64,000 bases of DNA from Sphingomonas oleivorans (GTDB lineage Bacteria > Pseudomonadota > Alphaproteobacteria > Sphingomonadales > Sphingomonadaceae): NCBI RefSeq assembly GCF_003050615.1, contig NZ_NWBU01000005.1, positions 274,933-338,932 on the forward strand, given 5' to 3'. The notes below the pieces were generated by a model. The model saw nothing but the letters and a program-made list of their open reading frames with translations. It was not told the DNA's origin and did not search any database. Shown piece by piece: positions 52,707 through 60,816 of this stretch. Position 1 is the stretch's first letter, and each line of letters opens with the position of its first letter. A program made the position numbers and the translations under genes.

Positions 52707-55169
52707 TCACCCGCCCGCCTTCTTCGTCCTGAGCGTCGGATTGGCGCCCGCCGGATCCTCCGGCCAGGGATGACGCGGATATCGGCCGCGCATCTCCTTC
52801 GCCACCGCCGCCCAGCTTCCTGCCCAGAATCCCGGCAGGTCGCGCGTCGTCTGGATCGGGCGACCGGCGGGCGAGGTCAGCCGCAACAGCAAAGGCACCT
52901 TCCCGCCCGCAATCGTCGGATGGGTGGAAAGCCCGAACAGCGCCTGCACCCGCAGCTCGACCGCCGGCCCGCCTTCCGCCGCATAGTCGATCGCATGGCT
53001 GCTCCCGGCGGGCGAGGTGAAGGATGCCGGCGCGAGCGCGTCGATCCGCCTGCGCCCATCCCATCCGAGCAGCCCGTCCAGCGCGCCCGCGAGCGCACCC
53101 GGAGCGATATCTCCCAGCCGGCGCTTGCCCGCGAGCAACGGGGGCAGCCATTCGTCCAGCGCCTCCATCAGCGCGGCATCGGAAAGATCGGGCACGTCCG
53201 CCCCATGCGCCGCCGCGAAGGCCGCACGCTGGCGGAGCGCCTCCGCGCCCCCGGACCATGGCAGCAGCGCGAGCCCCCCTGCCCGCACGCCTTCCAGCAG
53301 CGCATCGGCCAGCCGGGCGGGATCGGCCTCGCTGTCCGGGCCGGCGGCAAGCCGGATCGCGCCCAGCCGCCGCTCACGCGTCGCGGTCACGCCGCCCGTC
53401 GCCGGATCGAAGGCGAGGTTGCGCATGACGGCGATCTCGCGCGCGAAGAGCGACTCGACCCCGGCGAGGCTGAGCGGCGCCGCCGACAGGATGCGCGCGC
53501 CCGATGCCGCGCCCTGCGTCTCGGCTACCGCCAGCCATTCATTGCGTGCCAACGGCGAGGCCGGATCGAGCCGGAAACCCCGTCCTCCGGCGGAAATCCA
53601 GTCCGCCCCGTCCCCACCACGCCGCCGCGCGACCCGATCGGGGAAAGCGAGCGCGACGCAGAGGCCCACCGCCTCCTCGCCCGGCTCTTCCTCCGCAGCC
53701 GGCACGAGCCGCGCCCATCGCTCGGCGAGCTTGCGGGCGGAAGCCGCCCGCCCGCCCCTTTCGCCCTGCCAGCGCCGGCGACGCGTCTCCAGATCGGGAT
53801 CATTGCCGCCAATGCCCCGTTCGGAGAGCAGCACCGCCACCTCCGCCGCGATGCGCGCCAGCCCGCGCTCGCCCGCCGCCACCAGCATATGGCCCAGCCT
53901 CGGATCCAGCGGCAGCGCCGCCACCGCCCGGCCATGCGCGGTCGGCCGCCCGTCCGTATCGATCATCCCGAACCGCGCGAGCCGTGCGCGCGCCTCCGCG
54001 ATCGCGGCAGGCGGCGGCGCATCGAGCCAGCGCAGCGTCGTCGGGTCGCTCACGCCCCACAGCGCGCAGGCGAGCAGCAGGCCGGAAAGATCCGCCTCCA
54101 TGATCTCGGGCGGATCGAAACGCGGCAGCCCCGCGGTCGCCGCGGCTTCCCACAGGCGATAGACGGTGCCGGGCCCCTGCCGCCCCGCGCGGCCCGCGCG
54201 CTGCGTCGCCGCCGCCTGGCTGACACGCTCGGTCACGAGCCGCGTCATCCCCGCCGCCCGATCGTAGCGCGGCCGCCGCGCCAGCCCCGAATCGACCACC
54301 ACCGAAACGCCGTCGAGCGTCAGGCTGGTCTCGGCGATGGAGGTGGCCAGCACCAGCTTGCGCGCGCCATCCCGCTCCGGCGCGATCGCGGCGCGCTGCT
54401 CCGCCGGATCGAGCGTGCCATGCAGCCGATGCAAGCTGATCGATCCGGGCAGTCCCGCCAGCCGCTCCGCCGTCCGCTCTATCTCCGCGACGCCGGGCAG
54501 GAAGGCGAGGATGCCGCCCTCCGTCTCGGCGACCGCGCGGCGGATCGTCGCCGCCATATCCTCCTCGATGCGCCGCTCGGCGCTGCGCCCGACATGGCGC
54601 AGATCGATCGGAAAGCTGCGGCCCTCGCTCTCGATCACCGGCGCGCCATCCATCAGCGCCGCGAACCGGCCGCCGTCGAGCGTCGCCGACATCGCCAGCA
54701 GCCGCAGGTCCGGCCGGAGCGCGCCCTGCGCATCGAGTGCCAGCGCCAGCCCGAAATCGCCGTCCAGACTGCGCTCATGCACTTCGTCGAACAGCACGGC
54801 GGAAATGCCGGAAAGCTCGGGATCCTCCTGCACCATCGCGACGAATATGCCCTGCGTCACGACCAGCAGCCGCGTCGCCGCCGACTGTTTCGCATCGAGC
54901 CGCGTCGCATAGCCAATCCGCCCGCCGACCGGCTCACCCGCCAGCGCCGCGATTCGCTCCGCCGCCGCCCGCGCCGCCAGCCTGCGCGGGGAAAGCAGCA
55001 GCACGCGCCCGGTGCACCATGGCCGGTCGAGCAGTGCGGGGGCCACCGCCGTCGTCTTGCCCGCGCCCGGCGGGGCGACGAGCACGGCATTGGGCGCCGC
55101 ATCCAGCGCGGCGAGCAGATGGGGCAGGACGGAATGGATGGGAAGCGGCACGGTCACGGCCGCTTCCAT
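52707..55169 (-). CDS. hrpB: ATP-dependent helicase HrpB
   Basis: An 820-residue DEAH-type (DEVH variant) RNA helicase of unknown cellular role. Motifs: Walker A APPGAGKTT (32-40), DEVH at 128-131, SAT in LLAMSATLDGGRF, and the helicase C motif TQRAGRAGRQGPG. The HrpB-specific C-terminal domain is complete and ends with CPLPRHP-type WPEDPAGANPTL features. The start at ATG 55169 gives the usual N-terminal PIHSVLPHLLAAL. It is 25 bp upstream of nothing else on its strand; the polyprenyl synthase ends just before it. Confidence 0.94.
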   Translation of the reverse strand: MEAAVTVPLPIHSVLPHLLAALDAAPNAVLVAPPGAGKTTAVAPALLDRPWCTGRVLLLSPRRLAARAAAERIAALAGEPVGGRIGYATRLDAKQSAATRLLVVTQGIFVAMVQEDPELSGISAVLFDEVHERSLDGDFGLALALDAQGALRPDLRLLAMSATLDGGRFAALMDGAPVIESEGRSFPIDLRHVGRSAERRIEEDMAATIRRAVAETEGGILAFLPGVAEIERTAERLAGLPGSISLHRLHGTLDPAEQRAAIAPERDGARKLVLATSIAETSLTLDGVSVVVDSGLARRPRYDRAAGMTRLVTERVSQAAATQRAGRAGRQGPGTVYRLWEAAATAGLPRFDPPEIMEADLSGLLLACALWGVSDPTTLRWLDAPPPAAIAEARARLARFGMIDTDGRPTAHGRAVAALPLDPRLGHMLVAAGERGLARIAAEVAVLLSERGIGGNDPDLETRRRRWQGERGGRAASARKLAERWARLVPAAEEEPGEEAVGLCVALAFPDRVARRRGGDGADWISAGGRGFRLDPASPLARNEWLAVAETQGAASGARILSAAPLSLAGVESLFAREIAVMRNLAFDPATGGVTATRERRLGAIRLAAGPDSEADPARLADALLEGVRAGGLALLPWSGGAEALRQRAAFAAAHGADVPDLSDAALMEALDEWLPPLLAGKRRLGDIAPGALAGALDGLLGWDGRRRIDALAPASFTSPAGSSHAIDYAAEGGPAVELRVQALFGLSTHPTIAGGKVPLLLRLTSPAGRPIQTTRDLPGFWAGSWAAVAKEMRGRYPRHPWPEDPAGANPTLRTKKAGG

Positions 55170-55194
55170 AGTCGATTCGTGTCCGCGGGTAAGC

Positions 55195-56208
55195 TCAGTA
55201 AGCCCGGGCGATGGCGAACTCGACCGCCTCGATCAGCGCAGCGCGCGCGGTGCCCCCGCCGATGCCGCTCAGCGAATCGATCGCGAGCTGCCCATAATGG
55301 CGCGCGCGGGCCAGCGTATCGTCGATCGCGCCCGTTTCGCGGAGCAGGCGGTTGGCGAGCGCCAGATCCTCGTCGGAAGTCCGCCGTCCCTCGATCGCAT
55401 CGCGCCAGAAGCGGCGATCCTCCTCATTGCCGCGCGCATAAGCGAGGATCACCGGCAGCGTCACCTTGCCGTCTCGGAAATCGTCGCCCGCATCCTTGCC
55501 CATGGTCGCGCCATCGGACGCATAGTCGATCGCATCGTCGACCAACTGGAAGGCGATACCGAGATTGCGGCCATAGGCATCGAGCGCCTGCTCGACCGCC
55601 TCGTCCCGCTCCGCGACCACCGCCGCGATTCGGCAGGCGGCGGCGAACAGCGCCGCGGTCTTGGCGCCGATGATGTCGAGATAGCGCGCCTCGCCCGTCT
55701 CGATGCGCCGCTGCGCGCTGAGCTGGTTCACCTCGCCCTCGGCGATCACCGCCGAGGCGCCGGACAGGATGCGCAGCACGCGCAGCGATCCATCTTCCAC
55801 CATCAGCTCGAACGCACGGCTGAACAGGAAATCACCGACCAGCACGCTCGCCGGATTGCCCCAGATGATATTGGCGGTCCGCCGGCCGCGGCGCAGGCCC
55901 GATCCGTCCACCACATCGTCATGAAGCAGCGTCGCGGTATGGATGAACTCCACCGAGGCGGCGAGCTTGTGGTGGCGGGTGCCCTGATAATCGAGCAGCC
56001 GCGCGCAGGCGAGCGTCAGCATCGGCCGCATGCGCTTGCCGCCGCCGGCGATCAGATGCCCGGCAAGTTCGGGAATCAGCGGCACGTCGCTTTGCATGCG
56101 CGCCAGGATCACGCCGTTCACCTGGTGCATGTCTGCCGCGACGAGCGCCATCATCGGGTCAAGCGACGGCGCCTTGGCGCGGCGGATGGGAGTGATGGTT
56201 GCGGACAT
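55195..56208 (-). CDS. ispB: Polyprenyl diphosphate synthase (decaprenyl/octaprenyl type)
   Basis: Builds the ubiquinone side chain from FPP and IPP. A 337-residue trans-prenyltransferase with first Asp-rich motif DDVVD (97-101) in LLHDDVVDGSGLRRGRR and second motif DDAID (224-228) in QLVDDAIDYASD. GGGKRMRPML and GEVNQLS are also standard. Start: ATG 56208. Sphingomonads make Q-10, so a decaprenyl product is likely, but chain length cannot be read from sequence. It is divergent from the chorismate mutase gene. Confidence 0.93.
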   Translation of the reverse strand: MSATITPIRRAKAPSLDPMMALVAADMHQVNGVILARMQSDVPLIPELAGHLIAGGGKRMRPMLTLACARLLDYQGTRHHKLAASVEFIHTATLLHDDVVDGSGLRRGRRTANIIWGNPASVLVGDFLFSRAFELMVEDGSLRVLRILSGASAVIAEGEVNQLSAQRRIETGEARYLDIIGAKTAALFAAACRIAAVVAERDEAVEQALDAYGRNLGIAFQLVDDAIDYASDGATMGKDAGDDFRDGKVTLPVILAYARGNEEDRRFWRDAIEGRRTSDEDLALANRLLRETGAIDDTLARARHYGQLAIDSLSGIGGGTARAALIEAVEFAIARAY

Positions 56209-56334
56209 TGGACGGGCTGTGACGCTCCTTGGCGCCAAAGGCAAGTCGCGGGGTTGCGTCCGCGCGCCCATATCCACAAAAGGCGCCAGCACACCCGCCC
56301 TTATCCCGGCGGGTGCCGGATATAAGAGGACAGC

Positions 56335-56640
56335 ATGACCGACGCGATACTCGCCAGCTATCGGGAAAGCATCGACAATATCGATGCCGCGCTCGTTTTC
56401 ATGCTCGCAGAGCGATTCAAGGTGACGCAGGCGGTCGGCCGCTACAAGGCGAGCACGGGCCTGCCCCCGGCCGATCCGGACCGCGAGGCGCGGCAAATCG
56501 AACGGCTCCGCTCGCTCGCCCGCTCCGCCAATCTCGATCCCGATTTCTCCGAAAAATTCCTGCGATTCGTGATCGACGAAGTGATCCGGCATCATGAAAA
56601 GGTGCGCGATACGGCTGCGGCCGGAGGGGACGCCGCCTAG
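56335..56640 (+). CDS. Chorismate mutase (AroQ type)
   Basis: Rearranges chorismate to prephenate for Phe and Tyr synthesis. A 101-residue all-helical AroQ domain. Seen: YRESIDNIDAALVFMLAERF with the active-site Arg, VGRYKASTGLPPADPDREARQ (Lys and the Asp-Arg pair), and KFLRFVIDEVIRHHEKV. It is a stand-alone monofunctional enzyme without a fused dehydratase. No other aromatic genes are adjacent. Confidence 0.92.
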   Translation: MTDAILASYRESIDNIDAALVFMLAERFKVTQAVGRYKASTGLPPADPDREARQIERLRSLARSANLDPDFSEKFLRFVIDEVIRHHEKVRDTAAAGGDAA

Positions 56641-56720
56641 CCGGGCGACATGTGCGCGACTGGCGAAGGCACCTCCGGCCGGTCTAGGATTGGCGCTCGA
56701 ATCGCGCGATCGCCGCCGTC

Positions 56721-57722
56721 ATGACAGGATCCGACCCGTTGAAAGCCGCCGTTAAGCCCGTCTCCGCCGGGCACGCTTCGCATCCGGAGCAGCAATATCT
56801 GGACCTTCTGGCCCGCGTGTGGCGCGAGGGATCGGAACGGCGCGACCGCACGGGCGTGGGCACGCGCGCGCTGTTCGGCGCGACGATGCGCTTCGATCTT
56901 TCCGACGGGACGGTGCCGCTGCTCACCACCAAGCGCGTCTTCTGGAAATCGGCGGCAAAGGAGCTGCTCTGGTTCCTCTCGGGCAACACCAATATCCGGC
57001 CGCTCGTCGAACAGGGCGTGCATATCTGGACCGATTGGCCGCTCGACCGCTACCGCCGCGAAACCGGGGACGAGATCGGCCGCGACGCTTTCGAGGCGCG
57101 CATCGTCGCCGACGATGATTTTGCGGAGCAATGGGGCGATCTCGGCCCCGTCTATGGCGCCCAGTGGGTCGGATGGCCCAGCTATGAGCCCGTCGGCGGC
57201 GACGGCCCCGACCGGCTCTACCGCGAGGGCAAGCCGATCAACCAGATCGCCGAGCTGGTGGAGGGGCTGAAGCGCAACCCCGCCTCCCGGCGCCATATCT
57301 TCACGGGCTGGAACGTGGCGAAGCTCGGGACGATGGCGCTGCCGCCCTGCCACATGACCTATCAATATTTCGTCGAGCCGATCGAAGGCGGCGGCGGCAG
57401 GCTTTCGGGCATACTCTATCAGCGGTCATGCGATCTGGGCCTGGGCTTCGGCTTCAACATCTTCGAGCATGCGCTGCTGATCCGCATGCTGGCCGATCAG
57501 TGCGGCTATGTGCCGGGCGAGGCGATCTGGATGGGCGCAGACTGCCATGTCTATCTCAACCATGAGCATCTGGTGGCCGAGCAGATCGCGCGCGCGCCGC
57601 GTGCCTTCCCGACGCTCGTGATGAAGCGCACCGCGCCGTCCATCTTCGACTATCAGCTCTCCGACTTCGATCTGATCGGCTACGATCCCCATCCCCATAT
57701 CGCAGCCCCCGTCGCGGTCTGA
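56721..57722 (+). CDS. thyA: Thymidylate synthase
   Basis: Methylates dUMP to dTMP with methylene-tetrahydrofolate. A 333-residue protein, longer than E. coli ThyA (264) through an N-terminal extension and a mid-insertion, a form common in this group. Catalytic Cys210 is in LPPCHMTYQYFV. Also seen are ERRDRTGVGTRALFG, LLTTKRVFWK and GPVYGAQWVGWP. The motif after the cysteine reads QRSCDLGLGFGFNI, where FLGLPFNI is usual. Folate-cycle partner folA is not beside it. It ends 2 bp from the convergent barrel gene. Confidence 0.95.
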   Translation: MTGSDPLKAAVKPVSAGHASHPEQQYLDLLARVWREGSERRDRTGVGTRALFGATMRFDLSDGTVPLLTTKRVFWKSAAKELLWFLSGNTNIRPLVEQGVHIWTDWPLDRYRRETGDEIGRDAFEARIVADDDFAEQWGDLGPVYGAQWVGWPSYEPVGGDGPDRLYREGKPINQIAELVEGLKRNPASRRHIFTGWNVAKLGTMALPPCHMTYQYFVEPIEGGGGRLSGILYQRSCDLGLGFGFNIFEHALLIRMLADQCGYVPGEAIWMGADCHVYLNHEHLVAEQIARAPRAFPTLVMKRTAPSIFDYQLSDFDLIGYDPHPHIAAPVAV

Positions 57723-57723
57723 T

Positions 57724-59274
57724 TCAGAAGATCGCCTTCAGCCCGATATGGCCAAGCGTCCTTTGATATTCGAACATGGTCTCGCCTTCCGAACGAGCCT
57801 TATAATGCAGGTGCCGGCACCGGCCGAATAGCGAAAGCGACCCGGCCAGCCGAATGGTGAGTTCGGCGCCGACCTCGAACTCGCGGTCGCTCACCGCCGC
57901 GCCGATCTCCCTGCCGCGGCTATAGCTGGCGTCCAGCGCGAGGTACCAAAGCGTCGTTGGCGCGGCCTTGAGCTCGAGCTCGAAATTTTTCGCATCACGA
58001 ACACGCGCATCATCATATCCGGGTTCCTCGAAGGCCCGCTCGACACTGCCCGTAAGTTCGAATTTGTCGGAAGGCTGATAGCTGATGCCGGCTTCCACGA
58101 AGCGCTTCTCGACCGAGGAAAAGGCTCCGGACCGGAACGTCCGATGGTTCCAGCGCCCGCCAAGCGTGAGTTCGAGCTCCTCGACGGGTTGCAGCACCAC
58201 GCCCGCTATCACCACATAATCCCGCGCATTGCGGCTCGGCACATCAGGCAGCGGATCGGGGAATGTCACCTTGGCCGCACGGACATTGACGAATGGCGCG
58301 ATGGCGCTGTCGGTCATCAGGTCGAGCCGGGCCTCAGCCGTTATCCTGCGATAGTTGAGCGAGGCAAGCAGTGCCGGATCGTCAATCTCCTGAATCCGAT
58401 CGCCCGTCGGACTTCCCCCTATATCTTCTTCGTCTTCATCTTCATCCTCATCCTCTTCTTCTCCGTCCTCTCCGTCTTCTTCCTCCTCGCTGCCATCGCT
58501 CATGTTACGCAGCTTGTAGCGCAACTGCTCGAAACCGCCGTGCAACGCGAAGCCGATCGTCTCGGTCTCGAGTTCCAGGCCGGCCGATGCCTGATCATAG
58601 ATGCTGGTGGGGTCGCCGAGCGCATCATATTCGCGCTCACCGTCCAGAACGACACTCAGCCCGTCCAGAGGCGAATAGGATGTTTCGAGCTGGACATCGT
58701 AGAGATAGCGATTGGGTTCCTTTATCTTCGTCGTATCCAGCAGGGCGCCGGTCGCCCGGCCATTTATCGAGACGCTGTCGCCATCGTGGCGCAGCAGCAG
58801 GCTGGTATCGGCACGGATTACCGACGTGCCGGTCCGATCCTCGATTTCATCCGGATTATTGTCATATCCCCCCGCCACGGAGGCTATCAGGCCGAAGGGT
58901 TCTTCCCCGATCTCCTCATCCTCCAGGCGCTCCACAAGGCTCGACAGTTGATCGCGCTGTCTTTCCTGTATCTCGTCGAGCCTGCGTTTCGGCCTGATGG
59001 CCGGACCGCTCGCCGCGCCGGACGGTGGCAGGCCCGGCAGGGTCCTCGTCTCGACCGTCGGCGCATTGGGGTCGATATTCTGATCTTCGGGCGGCGTGTC
59101 CGCCTCGGCCTGCGGCACGGTCTGGGCCCCGGCACGTGCCGGCATGATGACCAGCAATCCCAGGGCCAGAAGCATCGCGGCAAGCCGGCACGCCGCCTTC
59201 GTTCGAAAAGGAAGCCCCCCCGGCAGGATGCGCTCGTCATCCCGCCCCCGGGGCACTGATGGTCGCCCGCTCAT
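57724..59274 (-). CDS. Outer-membrane beta-barrel protein with poly-acidic loop (BBP2-like)
   Basis: A 516-residue exported protein. A signal peptide is near 27-49 (LLALGLLVIMPARAGAQ). The mature part has barrel strands typical of putative beta-barrel porin 2 / outer-membrane channel proteins (SVAGGYDNNPDE at the start and the terminal LGHIGLKAIF ending in Phe). Residues about 258-286 are almost pure Asp/Glu (coding 58421-58495). ATG 59274 is 10 bp downstream of the aminotransferase stop, so it is read in the same unit; the long N-terminus before the signal is odd and a later start is possible. Inferred to pass or hold the product of the divergent NRPS. Confidence 0.75.
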   Translation of the reverse strand: MSGRPSVPRGRDDERILPGGLPFRTKAACRLAAMLLALGLLVIMPARAGAQTVPQAEADTPPEDQNIDPNAPTVETRTLPGLPPSGAASGPAIRPKRRLDEIQERQRDQLSSLVERLEDEEIGEEPFGLIASVAGGYDNNPDEIEDRTGTSVIRADTSLLLRHDGDSVSINGRATGALLDTTKIKEPNRYLYDVQLETSYSPLDGLSVVLDGEREYDALGDPTSIYDQASAGLELETETIGFALHGGFEQLRYKLRNMSDGSEEEEDGEDGEEEDEDEDEDEEDIGGSPTGDRIQEIDDPALLASLNYRRITAEARLDLMTDSAIAPFVNVRAAKVTFPDPLPDVPSRNARDYVVIAGVVLQPVEELELTLGGRWNHRTFRSGAFSSVEKRFVEAGISYQPSDKFELTGSVERAFEEPGYDDARVRDAKNFELELKAAPTTLWYLALDASYSRGREIGAAVSDREFEVGAELTIRLAGSLSLFGRCRHLHYKARSEGETMFEYQRTLGHIGLKAIF

Positions 59275-59284
59275 GATCGACCGA

Positions 59285-60598
59285 TCAGCAGATCGAGACG
59301 GTCGCCTTGCCCGCAAGAACCGGGATGATTCCAGCGGACGGGACATGATCGACGACCACACGGACGGAGGCTTCGAGCATGTCGAGCCCCTCCTCCAGCT
59401 CATCATCCGAAATGGTGAGCGGCATCAGGCATTTGAGAACCTCGTCGCGAGGCCCCGCACGCTCGATGATCAGGCCCCTTGCAAAGGCCGCCGTCGCGAT
59501 CTCGGCCGCTTCCTGCGGATCGGCGCAACGCACGCCCTGCATCATGCCCCGCCCGCGCACATCGCTCAGATGCTCGGGAAAGGTGTCGACAAGCTGCCCC
59601 AGACGTTTGGCAAGATAGGCGCTCTTGCGCCGGATGGCCTGCGTGAATGCATCGTCCGCCCAGAAATGCTCGATCGCGGCGGCGGCGGTGACGAAGGCCA
59701 GATTATTGCCCCTGAACGTGCCATTATGCTCGCCGGGTTTCCACATATCCAGATCGCGACGGATAAGGACGATCGCGAGCGGCAGGCCGAATGCGGACAG
59801 CGATTTGGATAGCGTCACGATATCCGGATCGATCCCGGCTTCCTCGAAGCTGAAGAAACTGCCCGTCCGGCCGCAGCCGCACTGGATATCGTCAAGGATC
59901 AGGATGATGCCATGCGTCCGGCAGACCCGTTCGAGACGGCGGAGCCATTGGGCGCTGGCGGCGTTGAGCCCGCCTTCGCCCTGCAGCGCCTCCACGATCA
60001 CGGCTGCGGGATCGTCCACCCCGCTCGACGGATCGTCGAGCACGCGCTCCAGATAATCGATCGTATCGAAATGATCGCCGAAATAGCCGTCATAGGGCAA
60101 GACGGTCGAAAGGCTGAGCGGGATCCCGGCGGCGCTGCGGATATATTTATTGCCCGTCACCGACAGAGAGCCGGTCGAAACACCATGGAAACCATTGGTG
60201 AAGCAGAAGATATTGGTCCGGCCCGTAATTTTCCGGGCCAGTTTCATGGCCGCTTCGACGGCATTCGTACCCGTCGGCCCGGTAAATTGCACGACTCGGT
60301 CCAGGCCTCGCGGTTTGAGGATGATCTGATCGAGGACATTCAGGAATTTCGCCTTGGCCACCGTGTGAAGGTCCAGGCTGTGCGTGATCGAATTGCTCTC
60401 AATATATTCGATCAGCACCTTCTTCAGAACCGGGTTGTTATGCCCATAATTCAACGCCCCCGCCCCGGCAAAGAAGTCCAGATATCTTCTGCCTTCCACG
60501 TCGAATATCTGGCTTCCCAAGGCGCGGTCGAACGTTGCGGGAAACTGGCGTGCATAGGATTGCACGCCGGACTCCAATATTTCGAATATGGATTTCAT
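59285..60598 (-). CDS. Diaminobutyrate-2-oxoglutarate aminotransferase (EctB family)
   Basis: A 437-residue class III PLP aminotransferase. It converts aspartate-4-semialdehyde and glutamate to L-2,4-diaminobutyrate. PLP-binding Lys265 is in TLSKSLSAFGLP, with Asp236 in LILDDIQCGCGRTG; FFAGAGALNYGHNNP, FTGPTGTNAVEAAMKL and FTNGFHGVSTGSL match EctB closely. There is no ectA or ectC next to it, so it probably serves another pathway, here most likely monomer supply to the divergent Pls/PosA-type NRPS. The barrel gene follows 10 bp downstream. Confidence 0.9.
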   Translation of the reverse strand: MKSIFEILESGVQSYARQFPATFDRALGSQIFDVEGRRYLDFFAGAGALNYGHNNPVLKKVLIEYIESNSITHSLDLHTVAKAKFLNVLDQIILKPRGLDRVVQFTGPTGTNAVEAAMKLARKITGRTNIFCFTNGFHGVSTGSLSVTGNKYIRSAAGIPLSLSTVLPYDGYFGDHFDTIDYLERVLDDPSSGVDDPAAVIVEALQGEGGLNAASAQWLRRLERVCRTHGIILILDDIQCGCGRTGSFFSFEEAGIDPDIVTLSKSLSAFGLPLAIVLIRRDLDMWKPGEHNGTFRGNNLAFVTAAAAIEHFWADDAFTQAIRRKSAYLAKRLGQLVDTFPEHLSDVRGRGMMQGVRCADPQEAAEIATAAFARGLIIERAGPRDEVLKCLMPLTISDDELEEGLDMLEASVRVVVDHVPSAGIIPVLAGKATVSIC

Positions 60599-60816
60599 GA
60601 GGACTTACTCCACAAGGAGTCGGGTGTCTCATTTTACCACTCCGTCAACGTCTGGTCGCATCCGTACTTTTAACACAACCCTTTGATACATAGTATATTT
60701 TCTTATCCCACCCCATACATTAATGAGCGCCGGCTCAAAGTCACTCTTAGTCATGAAGATCTATTTCGTAGGATCTTCAACGCTCTTGGTATGTTTTACG
60801 CAGAGCTAGTTGAGTC
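60599..60816. promoter_or_regulatory. AT-rich divergent promoter region of the polyamino-acid cluster
   Basis: About 218 bp, clearly less GC-rich than its neighbours. It contains TTTGATACATAGTATATT near 60690 (possible -10 boxes) and an inverted repeat TGAAGATC/GATCTTCA (60754-60761 and 60772-60779, 10-nt loop), which could be an operator or leader hairpin of the NRPS gene. Confidence 0.5.

Noticed and set aside
52647-55673. Long plus-strand open frame opposite hrpB
   Set aside because: Arg/Pro-rich shadow of HrpB without domains.
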